Source: JAJAZB01 sp964244295 (GTDB lineage: Bacteria > Bacteroidota > Bacteroidia > Cytophagales > Spirosomataceae). From it: DNA of 64,000 nt. The notes under the pieces were generated by a model. That model made no database searches, was not told the origin of the DNA, and saw only the letters and a list, made by a program, of their open reading frames with translations. The DNA is taken from the NCBI GenBank assembly GCA_964244295.1, contig CAXTIG010000023.1, positions 1 to 64,000 on the forward strand. Reading direction: 5' to 3'. Shown piece after piece: positions 34,046-42,375 of this stretch (position 1 is the first letter of the stretch; every line of letters begins with the position of its first letter). A program made the position numbers and the translations under genes.

Positions 34046-35998
34046 TCAATTTCTCGCCGCGCCGTTTCCTTTGCCACTTTCCGCGATGAGCGGCTTGGGA
34101 GCCTTCACCGAATCTTTTTTCGGCGCGGGTGGGGCGGGTTTTGTTTCGGGCTTGGCGTTGGGCATGGGCACTTTGTGGATGTAGTCGCGCTCCATGAACT
34201 CCTGCTCGAAAGCCTTCCGGGCCGGGTCGATTTTCCGGTTCAGGTATTTCTCGATGACGAACGTGGCAATGGGTGCCGCCGCCACGCCGCCAAAGCCACC
34301 GTTGTCGACGAAGCAGGCCACGGCAATTTTCGGGTCGTCGCGGGGGGCGAAGCAGATGAAAATCGAACTGTCGTCGCCGCGTTTATTTTGCGAGGTGCCC
34401 GTTTTCCCGCAAATCGCGATGCCCGGCACGATGGCTTTGCGCGACGTGGTGCCGCGCTCCACGGCGTCCTGCATTCCCTCGATGACGGGGTCGAAATTGA
34501 CCCGGTCGATGCCCACCTCGTGTTTTTCCTGAAACTCCGGCAGGGGTTTGCCCTTCGGGTCGCCGATGGCCCGCACCACGTGGGGCGCGATGTACCAGCC
34601 CCGGTTGGCGATGATGGCCGCCACGTTCGCCATTTTGATTGGGCTGATCAACATTTCACCCTCGCCGATGCTGAGGGAGTAGATGTTGGAAAATTTCCAG
34701 GTCAGTTCGCCCTTGTACACCCGGTCGTAGTAGCCCACGTCGGGCAGACTGCCCTTCAGTTCGTAGGGTAAATCCACGCCCAGTTTTTGCCCGATGCCGA
34801 ATTTAGTGACGTACTCGTGCCATTTTTTTAGCCCGATGGCGGCTTTTTTGAAGGGCGTCGCGCCGTCGTTGTCGTTGATGACTTTCCGGAAAACGTGGTA
34901 GTAGTACGGGTTGCAGGAGTACTGCACGGCGGCGTGCAACCCGTTCAGTGCGGGGTGATTGTGGCATTTCATCGGTGCCCCGGCGTGGGTGTACGAGGTG
35001 CCGGGCGTGATGGCCCCCAGTTGCAAAGCCACCAGCGACTGGATGAGTTTGAACGTTGAACCAGGCCGGTACGAACCCTGCAAAGCCCGGTTAATCAGCG
35101 GTTTGTATGGGTCTAACAGCAGCCGCCCGTAGTTTTTCGAGTAAAGCCGCCCCGACAGCAGTTTGGGGTCGTAGCTCGGAGCCGATGCCATCGCGATGAT
35201 TTCGCCGGTCTTTGGGTCGAGCGCCACCATGCTGCCCATTTTGTGCTGAAACAGGCTGTCGGCGTACTGCTGCACTTCGAGGTCAATGCCCGTGTAAAGT
35301 GGCATACCCGCCACGGGCGCGATGTCTTTCTCGCCCTTACGCCAGGGACCTTTTACCACACCCTTCACGTCTTTCATGATGAACTTGATGCCCCGCCGTC
35401 CGCGCAGCATTTCTTCGTACTGCTTTTCGATGCCGCTTTTGCCCACGTAGTCGCCCTGGCGGTAGTAGATGTCGCCCGTTTCTTCCTGGGCTTCCAGTTG
35501 CTTCGGGCTGATTTCGGCGATGTACCCCAGCGTGTTCGCCAGCGTGGGGGCGGTGTAGGTACGGAACGAACTGGTCTCGAAGGTGAAGCCGGGGTAATCG
35601 ACCATCGAATCCTGAATCTTGGCGAAATCTTCGATGGAGAGTTGCCGCAAAAACAGCGAAGGCTTCACCTTCGAGTACTTGAAGGCGGCGCTGCTGAGGC
35701 TGTCGAACTGCCCCCGCGTGATGCCCAGCAGGGTGCAAAACCGCAGCGTGTCGGCCACGCGGGCTTTTTTGGGCGTGATGTAGAGGTCGTAAACGGGCGT
35801 GTTGTACACGATGAGTTTGCCGTGCCGGTCGTACACCTGCCCCCGGTAGGGAATCTGCACGACCTCTTCGATGGCGTTGTCGGCGGCGGCCGATTCGTAC
35901 CCTTCGTCGATGACCTGAAGGTAAAAAAGCTTGGTGATGAAAATAAGGGCCACCAGGATGAACAGCCCCTGAATAATAAACTTCCGATTGTCTTCCAT
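34046..35998 (-). CDS. mrdA: Penicillin-binding protein 2 (MrdA)
   Basis: 650 residues. There is an N-terminal membrane anchor (FIIQGLFILVALIFITKLFY), a dimerisation/pedestal region with VYDRHGKLIVYNTPVYDLYI, and the transpeptidase domain: SxxK in YRPGSTFKLI, SxN as YSCNPYY, and KTGTSQ. It cross-links peptidoglycan during elongation with RodA. The C-terminal 45 residues are Lys/Pro-rich (PKPLIAESGKGNGA). Family length. The gene is flanked by two copies of the same composite palindrome. Confidence 0.95.
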   Translation of the reverse strand: MEDNRKFIIQGLFILVALIFITKLFYLQVIDEGYESAAADNAIEEVVQIPYRGQVYDRHGKLIVYNTPVYDLYITPKKARVADTLRFCTLLGITRGQFDSLSSAAFKYSKVKPSLFLRQLSIEDFAKIQDSMVDYPGFTFETSSFRTYTAPTLANTLGYIAEISPKQLEAQEETGDIYYRQGDYVGKSGIEKQYEEMLRGRRGIKFIMKDVKGVVKGPWRKGEKDIAPVAGMPLYTGIDLEVQQYADSLFQHKMGSMVALDPKTGEIIAMASAPSYDPKLLSGRLYSKNYGRLLLDPYKPLINRALQGSYRPGSTFKLIQSLVALQLGAITPGTSYTHAGAPMKCHNHPALNGLHAAVQYSCNPYYYHVFRKVINDNDGATPFKKAAIGLKKWHEYVTKFGIGQKLGVDLPYELKGSLPDVGYYDRVYKGELTWKFSNIYSLSIGEGEMLISPIKMANVAAIIANRGWYIAPHVVRAIGDPKGKPLPEFQEKHEVGIDRVNFDPVIEGMQDAVERGTTSRKAIVPGIAICGKTGTSQNKRGDDSSIFICFAPRDDPKIAVACFVDNGGFGGVAAAPIATFVIEKYLNRKIDPARKAFEQEFMERDYIHKVPMPNAKPETKPAPPAPKKDSVKAPKPLIAESGKGNGAARN

Positions 35999-36131
35999 CG
36001 CTACTTCAACGCACGAAGCGGCGCTTTTCTTTAAGCGCGTTGTGCGTTTTCAGTTTGTAAAATTCGTCATAACCGGGCAAGAGTTCTCAACGCTGGTGGG
36101 GATTTTTTTTGAGAATAAAAATCTCCCCAAT

Positions 36132-36362
36132 CCCGTCATTGCGAGCGGAAGCAACCAGAGCGAGCGAAGCGAGAACTGGTTGCCGCAGCGAAGCAATCCC
36201 CTCCCGGAGACCAAGACGGTCCGTCGCACGGGAGCAAAACCCAAGCAACTTGCCCGACACTCTTTTGGTCTCCGGTGGGGGATTGCTTCGCTGCGGTGAT
36301 CCGACCGCGGCGGCGGACCGCTTCGCTTCGCTTATCGGATCACCTCCGCTCGCAATGACGGG
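36132..36362. repeat. Composite palindromic element, TCATTGCGAGC family with nested inserts
   Basis: Ends CCCGTCATTGCGAGCGGA and TCCGCTCGCAATGACGGG; nested GCAATCCCCTCCCGGAGACC / GGTCTCCGGTGGGGGATTGC. In the centre is GACGGTCCGTCGCACGG, and near the right end GCGGCGGCGGACCGCTTCG, both members of the GCGGTCCGYCGC motif set. Confidence 0.88.
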
Positions 36363-36388
36363 TTGGGGATGGTTCTGATTTTTGAATT

Positions 36389-38182
36389 TCACGGCTGAAA
36401 CACCGGCAGTGTACTCGTGGTGTGAATGCCCAGCGCCAGCACCGAGTCGGCGGCTCCGGTCAGGCCGTCGAGCCGCCGGACGCCGGGTACCGGCCCACCC
36501 GTGAAAAACTCGGTGACGCGGGCGGCGTGTTGCCGGGTTTCGACGATGAGCGGATGCGTAGGTGCATTGAGGGCGACCACGACCTCGGCCACGGTATCTT
36601 TCATCAAAAAATAGGTGGGCAGCACGTGGTAAACCGGCTGGGCGGCCTCGCCCGTCGCCAGCACCGGTAGCAGCGCGTAAGCCCCCTGGCAGACGAGGTG
36701 CGAAAACTGTTTTTTGGCCTGGGCAAATTCCTCGTCGCTTTCGCCGAACACCAGCGCCACGCGGGGCAGGCTTCCCCGCCCGGTCACGCCCGTTTGGATG
36801 CGGGCATCGAGGTCGGCAAGCATCGCCTCGTAAATCGTGGTGCGCTTGCCCTCGCGGATGCGCTCGCGCAGCGAGGCCCGGATGAAGTAGGTCAGCGCGT
36901 CGGTGACGTGCAGTCCGATTTGCGCCATTTGCTTGAAAATCAACGATACCGGCGACATCCCCGGCAGCGTGTTCGGGTCGTGGAGGAGCACCCGGTCGTC
37001 GGGCGTGACGAAACCGTCGATGCGGGTGCAGGCCCCGAATTTGAGCGCCGCGAAGGCCCCCCGCGCCAGTTGCTGCACCAGTTCGTTGTTCTCCAGGCTG
37101 GTGTCGATGGGAATATTTTTGCGGGTGACGTTGACTTTGTATTTGGTTTTGAAATCGAACACCTCGATGCTGTCGTCTTTCACCACTTCGGTGGGCGGCA
37201 GGGCGAGGGGTTTTCCGTCAAAATCCTGAATCACGCCGCAGCTAAACTCCTGGCCCTTCACGAAGGCTTCGAACAACACGAGGTCTTCGCGGTTCACCGA
37301 GGTGAGTTGGGCGGCTTCCCCGCTTTGGGCAAAATGCGCGTCCAGCCGTTCCCAGAGGATTTTCGGGTGGTGAATCACCTCGCCGTTGAACGTGAGCGGA
37401 AAGGCGATGCCTTCGTCGAAATTGGCGAGTTTTTGCAGGCGCTCCCTTTTTTGTTCTTCGGAAAAACCCGCCCAATCCGCCGCCGTGATTTCGTCTTGAA
37501 ACAAACACTGCCGGATGGCCCGCTCAAACGCCGCGAGGTCGTTGTTTTTGACAAAACTCACGCCGATGGACGAACCCTGGTGCGGGGCCTTCGCCACGAA
37601 GGGCAGGCCCACGGCGGCTTTCAGTTCTTCAAAAATCACCGCGTGGTCGGTCGAATCCCAGACGTCCTTGCTCAACGTGGCCGTGCGTTTATCCAGCCCG
37701 ACGGTGGCGCGGATGAGTTCGTTCTGCGAAATTTTATCGATGCCGATGCCCGACCCCATCAGCCCGGAGCCGTAGTAGGGCAGGCCATACCACTCCAGCA
37801 GGCCCTGAATGGCCCCGTCTTCGAGTTGCGGCCCGTGGACGATGAGAAAGGCGAAATCGAAATGCTGGCGGAAGTGCTGGGGAAAAATCCGCTGCCCGAC
37901 CTTTGAAATCATCGCCTCCAGGTCAGCCTCCGGCAAGTCGCCCAGTGATTCGTCGTAAACGGTAAAGCCGCCGGTATCCACCCCTGCGGGCGGGTAAAAA
38001 TCGCGGATGCTTTCCGAGTGCATCCACTCCGGCTGGAGCAGGATAAAATTGCCGCGCCCGTCGAGAAAAACGGGGATGGGTTGGAACAAACTCCGGTCGA
38101 GGGAGGAAAAAACGGTCTGACCGCCGAGAAAGGAAATTTCGCGTTCACGGGCCGGGCCGCCGAAAAAAATGCCGATGCGCAT
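36389..38182 (-). CDS. Enlarged D-alanine--D-alanine ligase-like ATP-grasp protein
   Basis: 597 residues from the ATG at 38182 (MRIGIFFGGPAREREISFLG, matching the Ddl N terminus), against about 310-370 for ordinary Ddl. ATP-grasp motifs run in order: GSGLMGSGIGIDKISQNEL, PFVAKAPHQGSSIGVSF, EAFVKGQEFSCGVIQD, and RIDGFVTPDDRVLLHDPNTL with PGMSP. There is a central insert of about 70 residues (DEITAADWAGFSEEQK) and a C-terminal extra domain of about 140 residues (PRVALVFGESDEEFAQAKKQ). The metal-binding ExN appears as DPN. It may be the cell's Ddl or a related ligase; longer forms occur in Cytophagales. Confidence 0.8.
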   Translation of the reverse strand: MRIGIFFGGPAREREISFLGGQTVFSSLDRSLFQPIPVFLDGRGNFILLQPEWMHSESIRDFYPPAGVDTGGFTVYDESLGDLPEADLEAMISKVGQRIFPQHFRQHFDFAFLIVHGPQLEDGAIQGLLEWYGLPYYGSGLMGSGIGIDKISQNELIRATVGLDKRTATLSKDVWDSTDHAVIFEELKAAVGLPFVAKAPHQGSSIGVSFVKNNDLAAFERAIRQCLFQDEITAADWAGFSEEQKRERLQKLANFDEGIAFPLTFNGEVIHHPKILWERLDAHFAQSGEAAQLTSVNREDLVLFEAFVKGQEFSCGVIQDFDGKPLALPPTEVVKDDSIEVFDFKTKYKVNVTRKNIPIDTSLENNELVQQLARGAFAALKFGACTRIDGFVTPDDRVLLHDPNTLPGMSPVSLIFKQMAQIGLHVTDALTYFIRASLRERIREGKRTTIYEAMLADLDARIQTGVTGRGSLPRVALVFGESDEEFAQAKKQFSHLVCQGAYALLPVLATGEAAQPVYHVLPTYFLMKDTVAEVVVALNAPTHPLIVETRQHAARVTEFFTGGPVPGVRRLDGLTGAADSVLALGIHTTSTLPVFQP

Positions 38183-38243
38183 GGGCTGAGGGGAAGAATT
38201 CAGGCCCGAAGATACGCGGGGGAAGGGTAATTGTTGGCCCCGG

Positions 38244-38319
38244 AGACGCGTCATTGCGAGCGGAGGCATCCAATTCTCGCTCCGCTCTCTTGGATGCCTC
38301 CGCTCGCAATGACGCGTCT
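38244..38319. repeat. Palindromic element, TCATTGCGAGCGGA family (short form)
   Basis: Perfect 30-bp arms (38244-38273, 38290-38319), loop of 16 bases. It lies 61 bp upstream of the Ddl-like start and next to the DUF2283 gene end. Confidence 0.93.
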
Positions 38320-38335
38320 GGGTAGGGGTCATTTT

Positions 38336-38527
38336 TCACTCCACCTCAAACTCCACCTTCGTCGGCTGGGTGTGCCGGGTGGCTTCGAGGAGTTCGATCC
38401 CGACGATGCTGCCATCGGCGGCGTAGTCGATAAAAATGCCCGGTTTGTGTTCGGTGCTTTCTTCGATGGGCTTGTCGTTGAAGAGAAACGAAAGGGCGTC
38501 CGCTTCGCGGTCGTACGTAATTTTCAT
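38336..38527 (-). CDS. DUF2283 family protein
   Basis: 63 residues matching DUF2283: MKITYDREADALSFLF (the YDxEADALY-like start), then GIFIDYAADGSIVGIELLEA. The family consists of small beta-rich proteins of unknown role, often near toxin-antitoxin or metabolic genes. The start overlaps the NifU stop by four bases (ATGA), so it is translated with NifU. Confidence 0.85.
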   Translation of the reverse strand: MKITYDREADALSFLFNDKPIEESTEHKPGIFIDYAADGSIVGIELLEATRHTQPTKVEFEVE

Positions 38528-38781
38528 CGGGTGGGTAAGGTGATGTTCACCGCTTCGACCCGAATGATTTCGGGCACGGCGCGGCGGATGGCGTCTTCGA
38601 TGCCGCCTTTGAAGGTCATGGCCGACATCGAGCAGGAGCCGCAGGCCCCCACCAGTTCGAGCCGCGCCACGCGGTCGGCGGTTATTTCGAGCACCTGCAC
38701 GTTGCCGCCGTCGGCTTCCAGGTAAGGCCGGATGCCGTCGAGGGCGGTTTCTACGCGGGTTCTCAAATCAAGGGTTTTCAT
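38524..38781 (-). CDS. NifU-like Fe-S scaffold domain protein
   Basis: 85 residues, only the C-terminal Nfu domain: VETALDGIRPYLEADGGNVQ, then LVGACGSCSMSAMTFKGGIE with the cluster-binding CxxC. It donates or carries [4Fe-4S] clusters. The Mrp/ApbC ATPase immediately upstream on the same strand is also an Fe-S carrier, so the two form a likely functional unit, interrupted only by a palindromic repeat. Confidence 0.92.
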   Translation of the reverse strand: MKTLDLRTRVETALDGIRPYLEADGGNVQVLEITADRVARLELVGACGSCSMSAMTFKGGIEDAIRRAVPEIIRVEAVNITLPTR

Positions 38782-38809
38782 TTTTTTTGTTTGAAGGTTT
38801 GAGAGTTTG

Positions 38810-38912
38810 ACGGTTTGAAGGAAGGTTTGAGGTTTGAGAGTTCGAGTGCTGAAAAATGGGTCAAACTCTCAAACTTTCAAACCTCAAACCCTCAAACCTT
38901 CCTTCAAACCGT
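38810..38912. repeat. Perfect 23-bp palindrome (GGTTTGA type) overlapping the mrp stop
   Basis: Arms 38810-38832 (ACGGTTTGAAGGAAGGTTTG then AGG) and 38890-38912 are exact complements; the interior is further GGTTTGAGA-type sequence. The right arm supplies the mrp TGA stop (38904-38906), so the repeat sets the protein's end. Confidence 0.9.
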
Positions 38913-40013
38913 AAGCTCAACTCGCTTCGTCCGGGTTTGGGTGGCGTTGCGGATGGCGACTTGCTGGGCCAGGGCTTCGGCGGTTTCGCGGAAGGCTTCG
39001 GCGGTTAGGAAATCGCCGCCCAGCACGGCGGGTTTGCCTTCGTCGCCCGCTTCGCGGATGCCCTGCACGAGCGGAATCTGGCCGAGCAGGGGCACGTCGT
39101 ACTTCGAGGCCAGGGCTTGCCCGCCGCCTTTGCCAAAAATAAAGTATTTGTTCTCCGGAAGTTCGATGGGTGTGAAATACGCCATGTTTTCCACAATTCC
39201 CAAAACCGGCACGTTGATTTGCGGCTGGCGGAACATCGCCAGGCCCTTCGTGGCGTCGGCAATCGCCACTTTCTGCGGCGTGGTCACGATCACGGCCCCG
39301 GTCACGGGTACGCTCTGCACGAGCGTGAGGTGAATGTCGGAGGTGCCCGGTGGGAGGTCGATGAGCAAATAATCGAGTTCACCCCAGGCCGTGTCGCCCA
39401 GAAATTGCTTCAACGCCTGGCTCGCCATCGGCCCGCGCCACACCACGGCGCTGTCGGCGGGGGTGAGGAATCCGATGGAAATCAGCTTGATGCCGAATTG
39501 CTGAATCGGGGTAATCATGTTTTTCCCCTCGACCACCGTCACCTGCGGTTGCAGATCTTCGGCCCCGAACATCACCGGGATGGAGGGGCCGTAAATGTCG
39601 GCGTCGAGGATGCCCACCTTCGCGCCTGAGCGGTGCAGGGCCACGGCGAGGTTGCTCGTCACGGTGCTTTTGCCCACGCCGCCTTTGCCGGAGGCGATGG
39701 CGATGATGTTTTTCACGCTGGGCAGCAAGGTGGCGTTGCCCAGGCGGGTGGTGGTGACGTCGGCGGTGAGGAGAACGGTAACCTTCAGGTCGGGATCGAC
39801 AAGGCGGTGGATGGCCTGTTCGCAGCGTTGGCGGATGAGTTCCTTGAGCGGGCAGGCCGGAGTGGTGAGCACCACCGTGAAACGAACTTCGCCCACGCCC
39901 AACTCGATGTCGCGAACCATGCCCAGCGATACCAAATCGCGTTTCAAATCGGGTTCTTCGACGGTGCCGAGCGCCCGGAGGATGTCTTCTTGCTTGATTC
40001 TAAGGTCGCCCAT
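38904..40013 (-). CDS. Mrp/NBP35 family Fe-S carrier ATPase
   Basis: 369 residues. An N-terminal MIP18/DUF59-like domain (IKQEDILRALGTVEEPDLKR; DIELGVGEVRFTVVLTTPAC) leads to a deviant Walker A P-loop ATPase (IIAIASGKGGVGKSTVTSNL; GILDADIYGPSIPVMFG; YLLIDLPPGTSDIHLTLVQS). The ENMAYFTPIELPENKYFIFG segment is typical for Bacteroidota, lacking the CxxC of other Mrp proteins. It assembles or transfers Fe-S clusters. Upstream of nifU on the same strand. Confidence 0.93.
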   Translation of the reverse strand: MGDLRIKQEDILRALGTVEEPDLKRDLVSLGMVRDIELGVGEVRFTVVLTTPACPLKELIRQRCEQAIHRLVDPDLKVTVLLTADVTTTRLGNATLLPSVKNIIAIASGKGGVGKSTVTSNLAVALHRSGAKVGILDADIYGPSIPVMFGAEDLQPQVTVVEGKNMITPIQQFGIKLISIGFLTPADSAVVWRGPMASQALKQFLGDTAWGELDYLLIDLPPGTSDIHLTLVQSVPVTGAVIVTTPQKVAIADATKGLAMFRQPQINVPVLGIVENMAYFTPIELPENKYFIFGKGGGQALASKYDVPLLGQIPLVQGIREAGDEGKPAVLGGDFLTAEAFRETAEALAQQVAIRNATQTRTKRVELTV

Positions 40014-40084
40014 ATTGCAGTTACCAGGTGGTAGTAGCCGTGGGCCGTAAAATTCCCCACGCCCGCTGACCTTTCTGGCAACGG

Positions 40085-40092
40085 CAAAGGTA
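40085..40092 (-). promoter_or_regulatory. Possible -7 box of mrp
   Basis: On the minus strand TACCTTTG matches TAnnTTTG about 70 bases before the mrp start. No clear -33 TTTG at the right distance, so this is weak. Confidence 0.35.
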
Positions 40093-40112
40093 AGAAGGAA
40101 GTTTCAGAGCGT

Positions 40113-40568
40113 TTACCGAACGGTGAAAGTAGCGCTCTTGAAGGGCTGCGGCTGTGTTTTCGTGAGAAAGTTGACGTTGGGCCGGACCGCTTCCATCGTT
40201 ACTTCAAAGGTTCGTCCACCGATGGGCACTTTCTCAATAGGTTTGGCACCGGGCCTGCAGAGGTTGAGCAACGAGATCGTGACCGGGGCGGAAGTTTGCC
40301 CCTGAAAGTCAAGGGTGACGTGTGCCAGTACGTTGGAAGCCCCGCAGCAGTCGGCGGTGATCGGACAAAACCAATGTTCGAGCGAAAGTAGATTGAACCG
40401 CAGTTCCGGGTCGGAGGCGGTGTTTAGGTCAGTGATGACAACGGTTTGTTTGGGCTGGGCCTCGAAAACCTGCCCCAGTTTGGCCGGGCCTTGGGCGGGT
40501 TCGGGGTTACGGTCACGGCATTCCGATAGCAAGCCAACGCAAAGCAGAAAAATCAGCACTCGTTTCAT
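40113..40568 (-). CDS. Secreted protein, paralogue of the next gene
   Basis: 151 residues from the ATG at 40568 (MKRVLIFLLCVGLLSECRD). The signal ends at a Cys, but LLSEC is a poor lipobox because of Glu at -1, so lipidation is uncertain. The body has a beta-sandwich-like pattern with Cys-rich FCPITADCCG, then APVTISLLNLCRPG and the ending FKSATFTVR. It aligns along its length with the 40649 protein (LRFNLLSL with LTFRLVDL, CP motif, GGRTFEVTMEAVRP with GTRSFTVLLRDVLP), so the pair arose by duplication. Family unknown. Confidence 0.7.
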   Translation of the reverse strand: MKRVLIFLLCVGLLSECRDRNPEPAQGPAKLGQVFEAQPKQTVVITDLNTASDPELRFNLLSLEHWFCPITADCCGASNVLAHVTLDFQGQTSAPVTISLLNLCRPGAKPIEKVPIGGRTFEVTMEAVRPNVNFLTKTQPQPFKSATFTVR

Positions 40569-40648
40569 GGTTTTGGTTGGATACAAAAACGCGCCCGGAC
40601 ACTCCAGACGCGCTTTGCGCTTTTCTAACCCTACTTACAAAATCAGGT

Positions 40649-41098
40649 TTACCGCACCACAAACGTCGCCTTCGGCGTCTCGCTGCTCGTGCCGGGGAAG
40701 GGCAGCACGTCGCGGAGCAGCACCGTAAACGAGCGCGTACCGACGGTAACGCTGGTCGAGTCGGAAACGCCCTGCTTGCGGTCGCCGGCGAGTTTGAGCG
40801 CGGCCTGGGCCTTCTGGCCGTTTAATTCTAATTCCACGTTGGTGGTGGCTTCGCCCGCCCACACGCACACCACGTTGGCCGGGCAGCGCGAATCGTTCAG
40901 GTCCACGAGGCGGAAGGTGAGTTTATCGCCCGTGGGTTTGGACGAGGTTTCGACCCCGTCGAGGGACAGTTGGCGGAATTCGCCTTTGGCGAGGGGGAAG
41001 GGCTTGCCCAAATCAGAGGTTGGTGCGACCGTGGACTTGGAACAGGCGGAGAGCAGGCTGGCGGCAACAACCGCGCTGAGGAAGAGGACTTTTTTCAT
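40649..41098 (-). CDS. Lipoprotein, paralogue of 40113 gene
   Basis: 149 residues with a good lipobox (SLLSACSK). Mature part: LAKGEFRQLSLDGVETSSKP, DKLTFRLVDLNDSRCPANVV, CVWAGEATTNVELELNG and a tail ending KATFVVR. Conserved Cys pairs (RCPANVVCVWAG) suggest a disulfide. The sequence resembles small Cytophagales lipoproteins with a CPxxxxCxWxG motif, of unknown function. Upstream of its paralogue on the same strand with 80 bp between. Confidence 0.75.
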   Translation of the reverse strand: MKKVLFLSAVVAASLLSACSKSTVAPTSDLGKPFPLAKGEFRQLSLDGVETSSKPTGDKLTFRLVDLNDSRCPANVVCVWAGEATTNVELELNGQKAQAALKLAGDRKQGVSDSTSVTVGTRSFTVLLRDVLPFPGTSSETPKATFVVR

Positions 41099-41157
41099 GG
41101 TAAAAAAATGTGGATTTCAAACCCAAGACCCCTCCGCAGCGCAAACGGTTGAAACCC

Positions 41158-42180
41158 CTACAAAAAAAATTCCAACTGCGCCTCCACCCCAGCCAGTTCC
41201 TGGCGCACGTCGAGGCGGGTGCCGAAGCGGAGCAGCCGGATTCGGAGCCGTTCCAGAAAAGCCCGGTGGGCCGCCGAAGCCGCATCGAAGGGCCGGTGCG
41301 CCAGCGCCCGGCGCACGCTTTGCCACTCGGTCACGAAGGCATTGAGGGGTTCGGAGAAACAGGCTTCCCGAAATTTGTCAAAAATGTACTCCTCCGCCAC
41401 CGGGCTGGGGTGCAGGCCGTCGGGGGCGTAGAACCGGTAGTCGCGGAGGTCGTCGAGGAGGAGTTCGTAGGCCGGGAAATAGTACACCTCCGGGAAGTCG
41501 GTGGTGAGGTAGTGGCAGGCCGCCCGCAGCACCGACTTGCTCACGGCGTTGTCGGCCATGCCGTCGCGGGTGTGGCGGACGGGACTCACCGTTAAAACAA
41601 TTGAGAGCGGTCCGCCGCGCGGTTGAGAATTGAGAATTGAGCGGTCCGTCGCACGGAATTGTGAATGCAACATTCCGAAGGCTTTGCAGACTTCTTTGAC
41701 ACTCAGCAGGTCGCGCTCGAAGCGGGCGGCGGGTTGCTTGTGGTTGTTGGCGACGTACACGGGTGGCTCGGCGAGGCGGTAGGCCCAGGCGCTGCCCAGC
41801 GTGAGCAGGAGCACATCGGCTTGGCGGAGGGCTTCGCCCAACTCCCGGAGTTTTTTTCCGAAAACGTCGGCCAGCGCCTCCCGGCTTTCCCCCCACACCT
41901 CGGAATGGGCTTCGTAGCTGACCCAGCGCCCGTCGCGCTCCAGAAATTGCCGCTCGTCGGGGCCTTCGCCGCGCAGGGCTTTTTGCAAGAGATTGAAAAT
42001 TGCCAGGGGCTGAAACAACGTACCGAAGGGGTTGACGCTCGCCGGCAGTTTGTTGTCGAGGAGGCGGTGGCCGATGCTCTCGGCGAAACACGAACCCATC
42101 GCCAGCACCCGGTTGCCGGGCTGAATGCGAAACGGTGCCGCCGGAATCGAAAATTCGGTACGCAGGGAAGTTGGATTCAT
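41158..42180 (-). CDS. GSCFA domain protein with a repeat-derived insert
   Basis: 340 residues. The namesake motif GSCFAESIGHRL (residues about 29-40) is followed by NPFGTLFQPLAIFNLLQ, LLLTLGSAWAYRL, TVSPVRHTRDG and LHPSPVAEEYIFDKF, an SGNH-hydrolase-like arrangement (Ser in GSCFA, Asp/His in DGLHPS). Unusually, before the IVLTVSPVRH strand the chain has FRATDRSILNSQPRGGPLS, encoded by DNA carrying two copies of the AGCGGTCCGYCGC motif and TGAGAATTGAGAATTGAG microrepeats. I take this as a repeat insertion kept in frame. Divergent from the GH63-like gene. Confidence 0.88.
   Translation of the reverse strand: MNPTSLRTEFSIPAAPFRIQPGNRVLAMGSCFAESIGHRLLDNKLPASVNPFGTLFQPLAIFNLLQKALRGEGPDERQFLERDGRWVSYEAHSEVWGESREALADVFGKKLRELGEALRQADVLLLTLGSAWAYRLAEPPVYVANNHKQPAARFERDLLSVKEVCKAFGMLHSQFRATDRSILNSQPRGGPLSIVLTVSPVRHTRDGMADNAVSKSVLRAACHYLTTDFPEVYYFPAYELLLDDLRDYRFYAPDGLHPSPVAEEYIFDKFREACFSEPLNAFVTEWQSVRRALAHRPFDAASAAHRAFLERLRIRLLRFGTRLDVRQELAGVEAQLEFFL
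41606..41656. repeat. Two direct copies of AGCGGTCCGYCGCRCGG inside the GSCFA gene
   Basis: Copies at 41606-41622 (AGCGGTCCGCCGCGCGG) and 41640-41656 (AGCGGTCCGTCGCACGG), 34 bp apart start to start, separated by TTGAGAATTGAGAATTG. The same motif occurs at 19476, 21164 and twice in 36132-36362. Confidence 0.85.
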
Positions 42181-42263
42181 GGCTGAAAATCAACGGGCTG
42201 GGGTAAAAATACCCGGTCCTTCGGGTTGTCACCAAAATCCGGCCAATTTTGAATGAAACCGAA

Positions 42264-42297
42264 TTGGGAAGAACCGGTACTTTTCCGTGTATTTTTG
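42264..42297 (+). promoter_or_regulatory. Bacteroidota-type promoter of the GH63-like gene
   Basis: TTG (42264-42266), 23-base spacer, TATTTTTG (42290-42297), which fits the TAnnTTTG box. The ATG at 42376 would follow a leader of about 70 bases. Confidence 0.5.
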
Positions 42298-42375
42298 AAT
42301 TTTGACAAAAAGTGGGCCGGATTTTTTACGACAAAACCCGCCGCTTTCCGATTTTACCCACCGAAACCGAACCCG

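Noticed and set aside
18851..38912. Clustered repeats as CRISPR arrays
   Set aside because: They are single palindromes with unequal loops, not direct repeats with regular spacers, and no cas genes are nearby.
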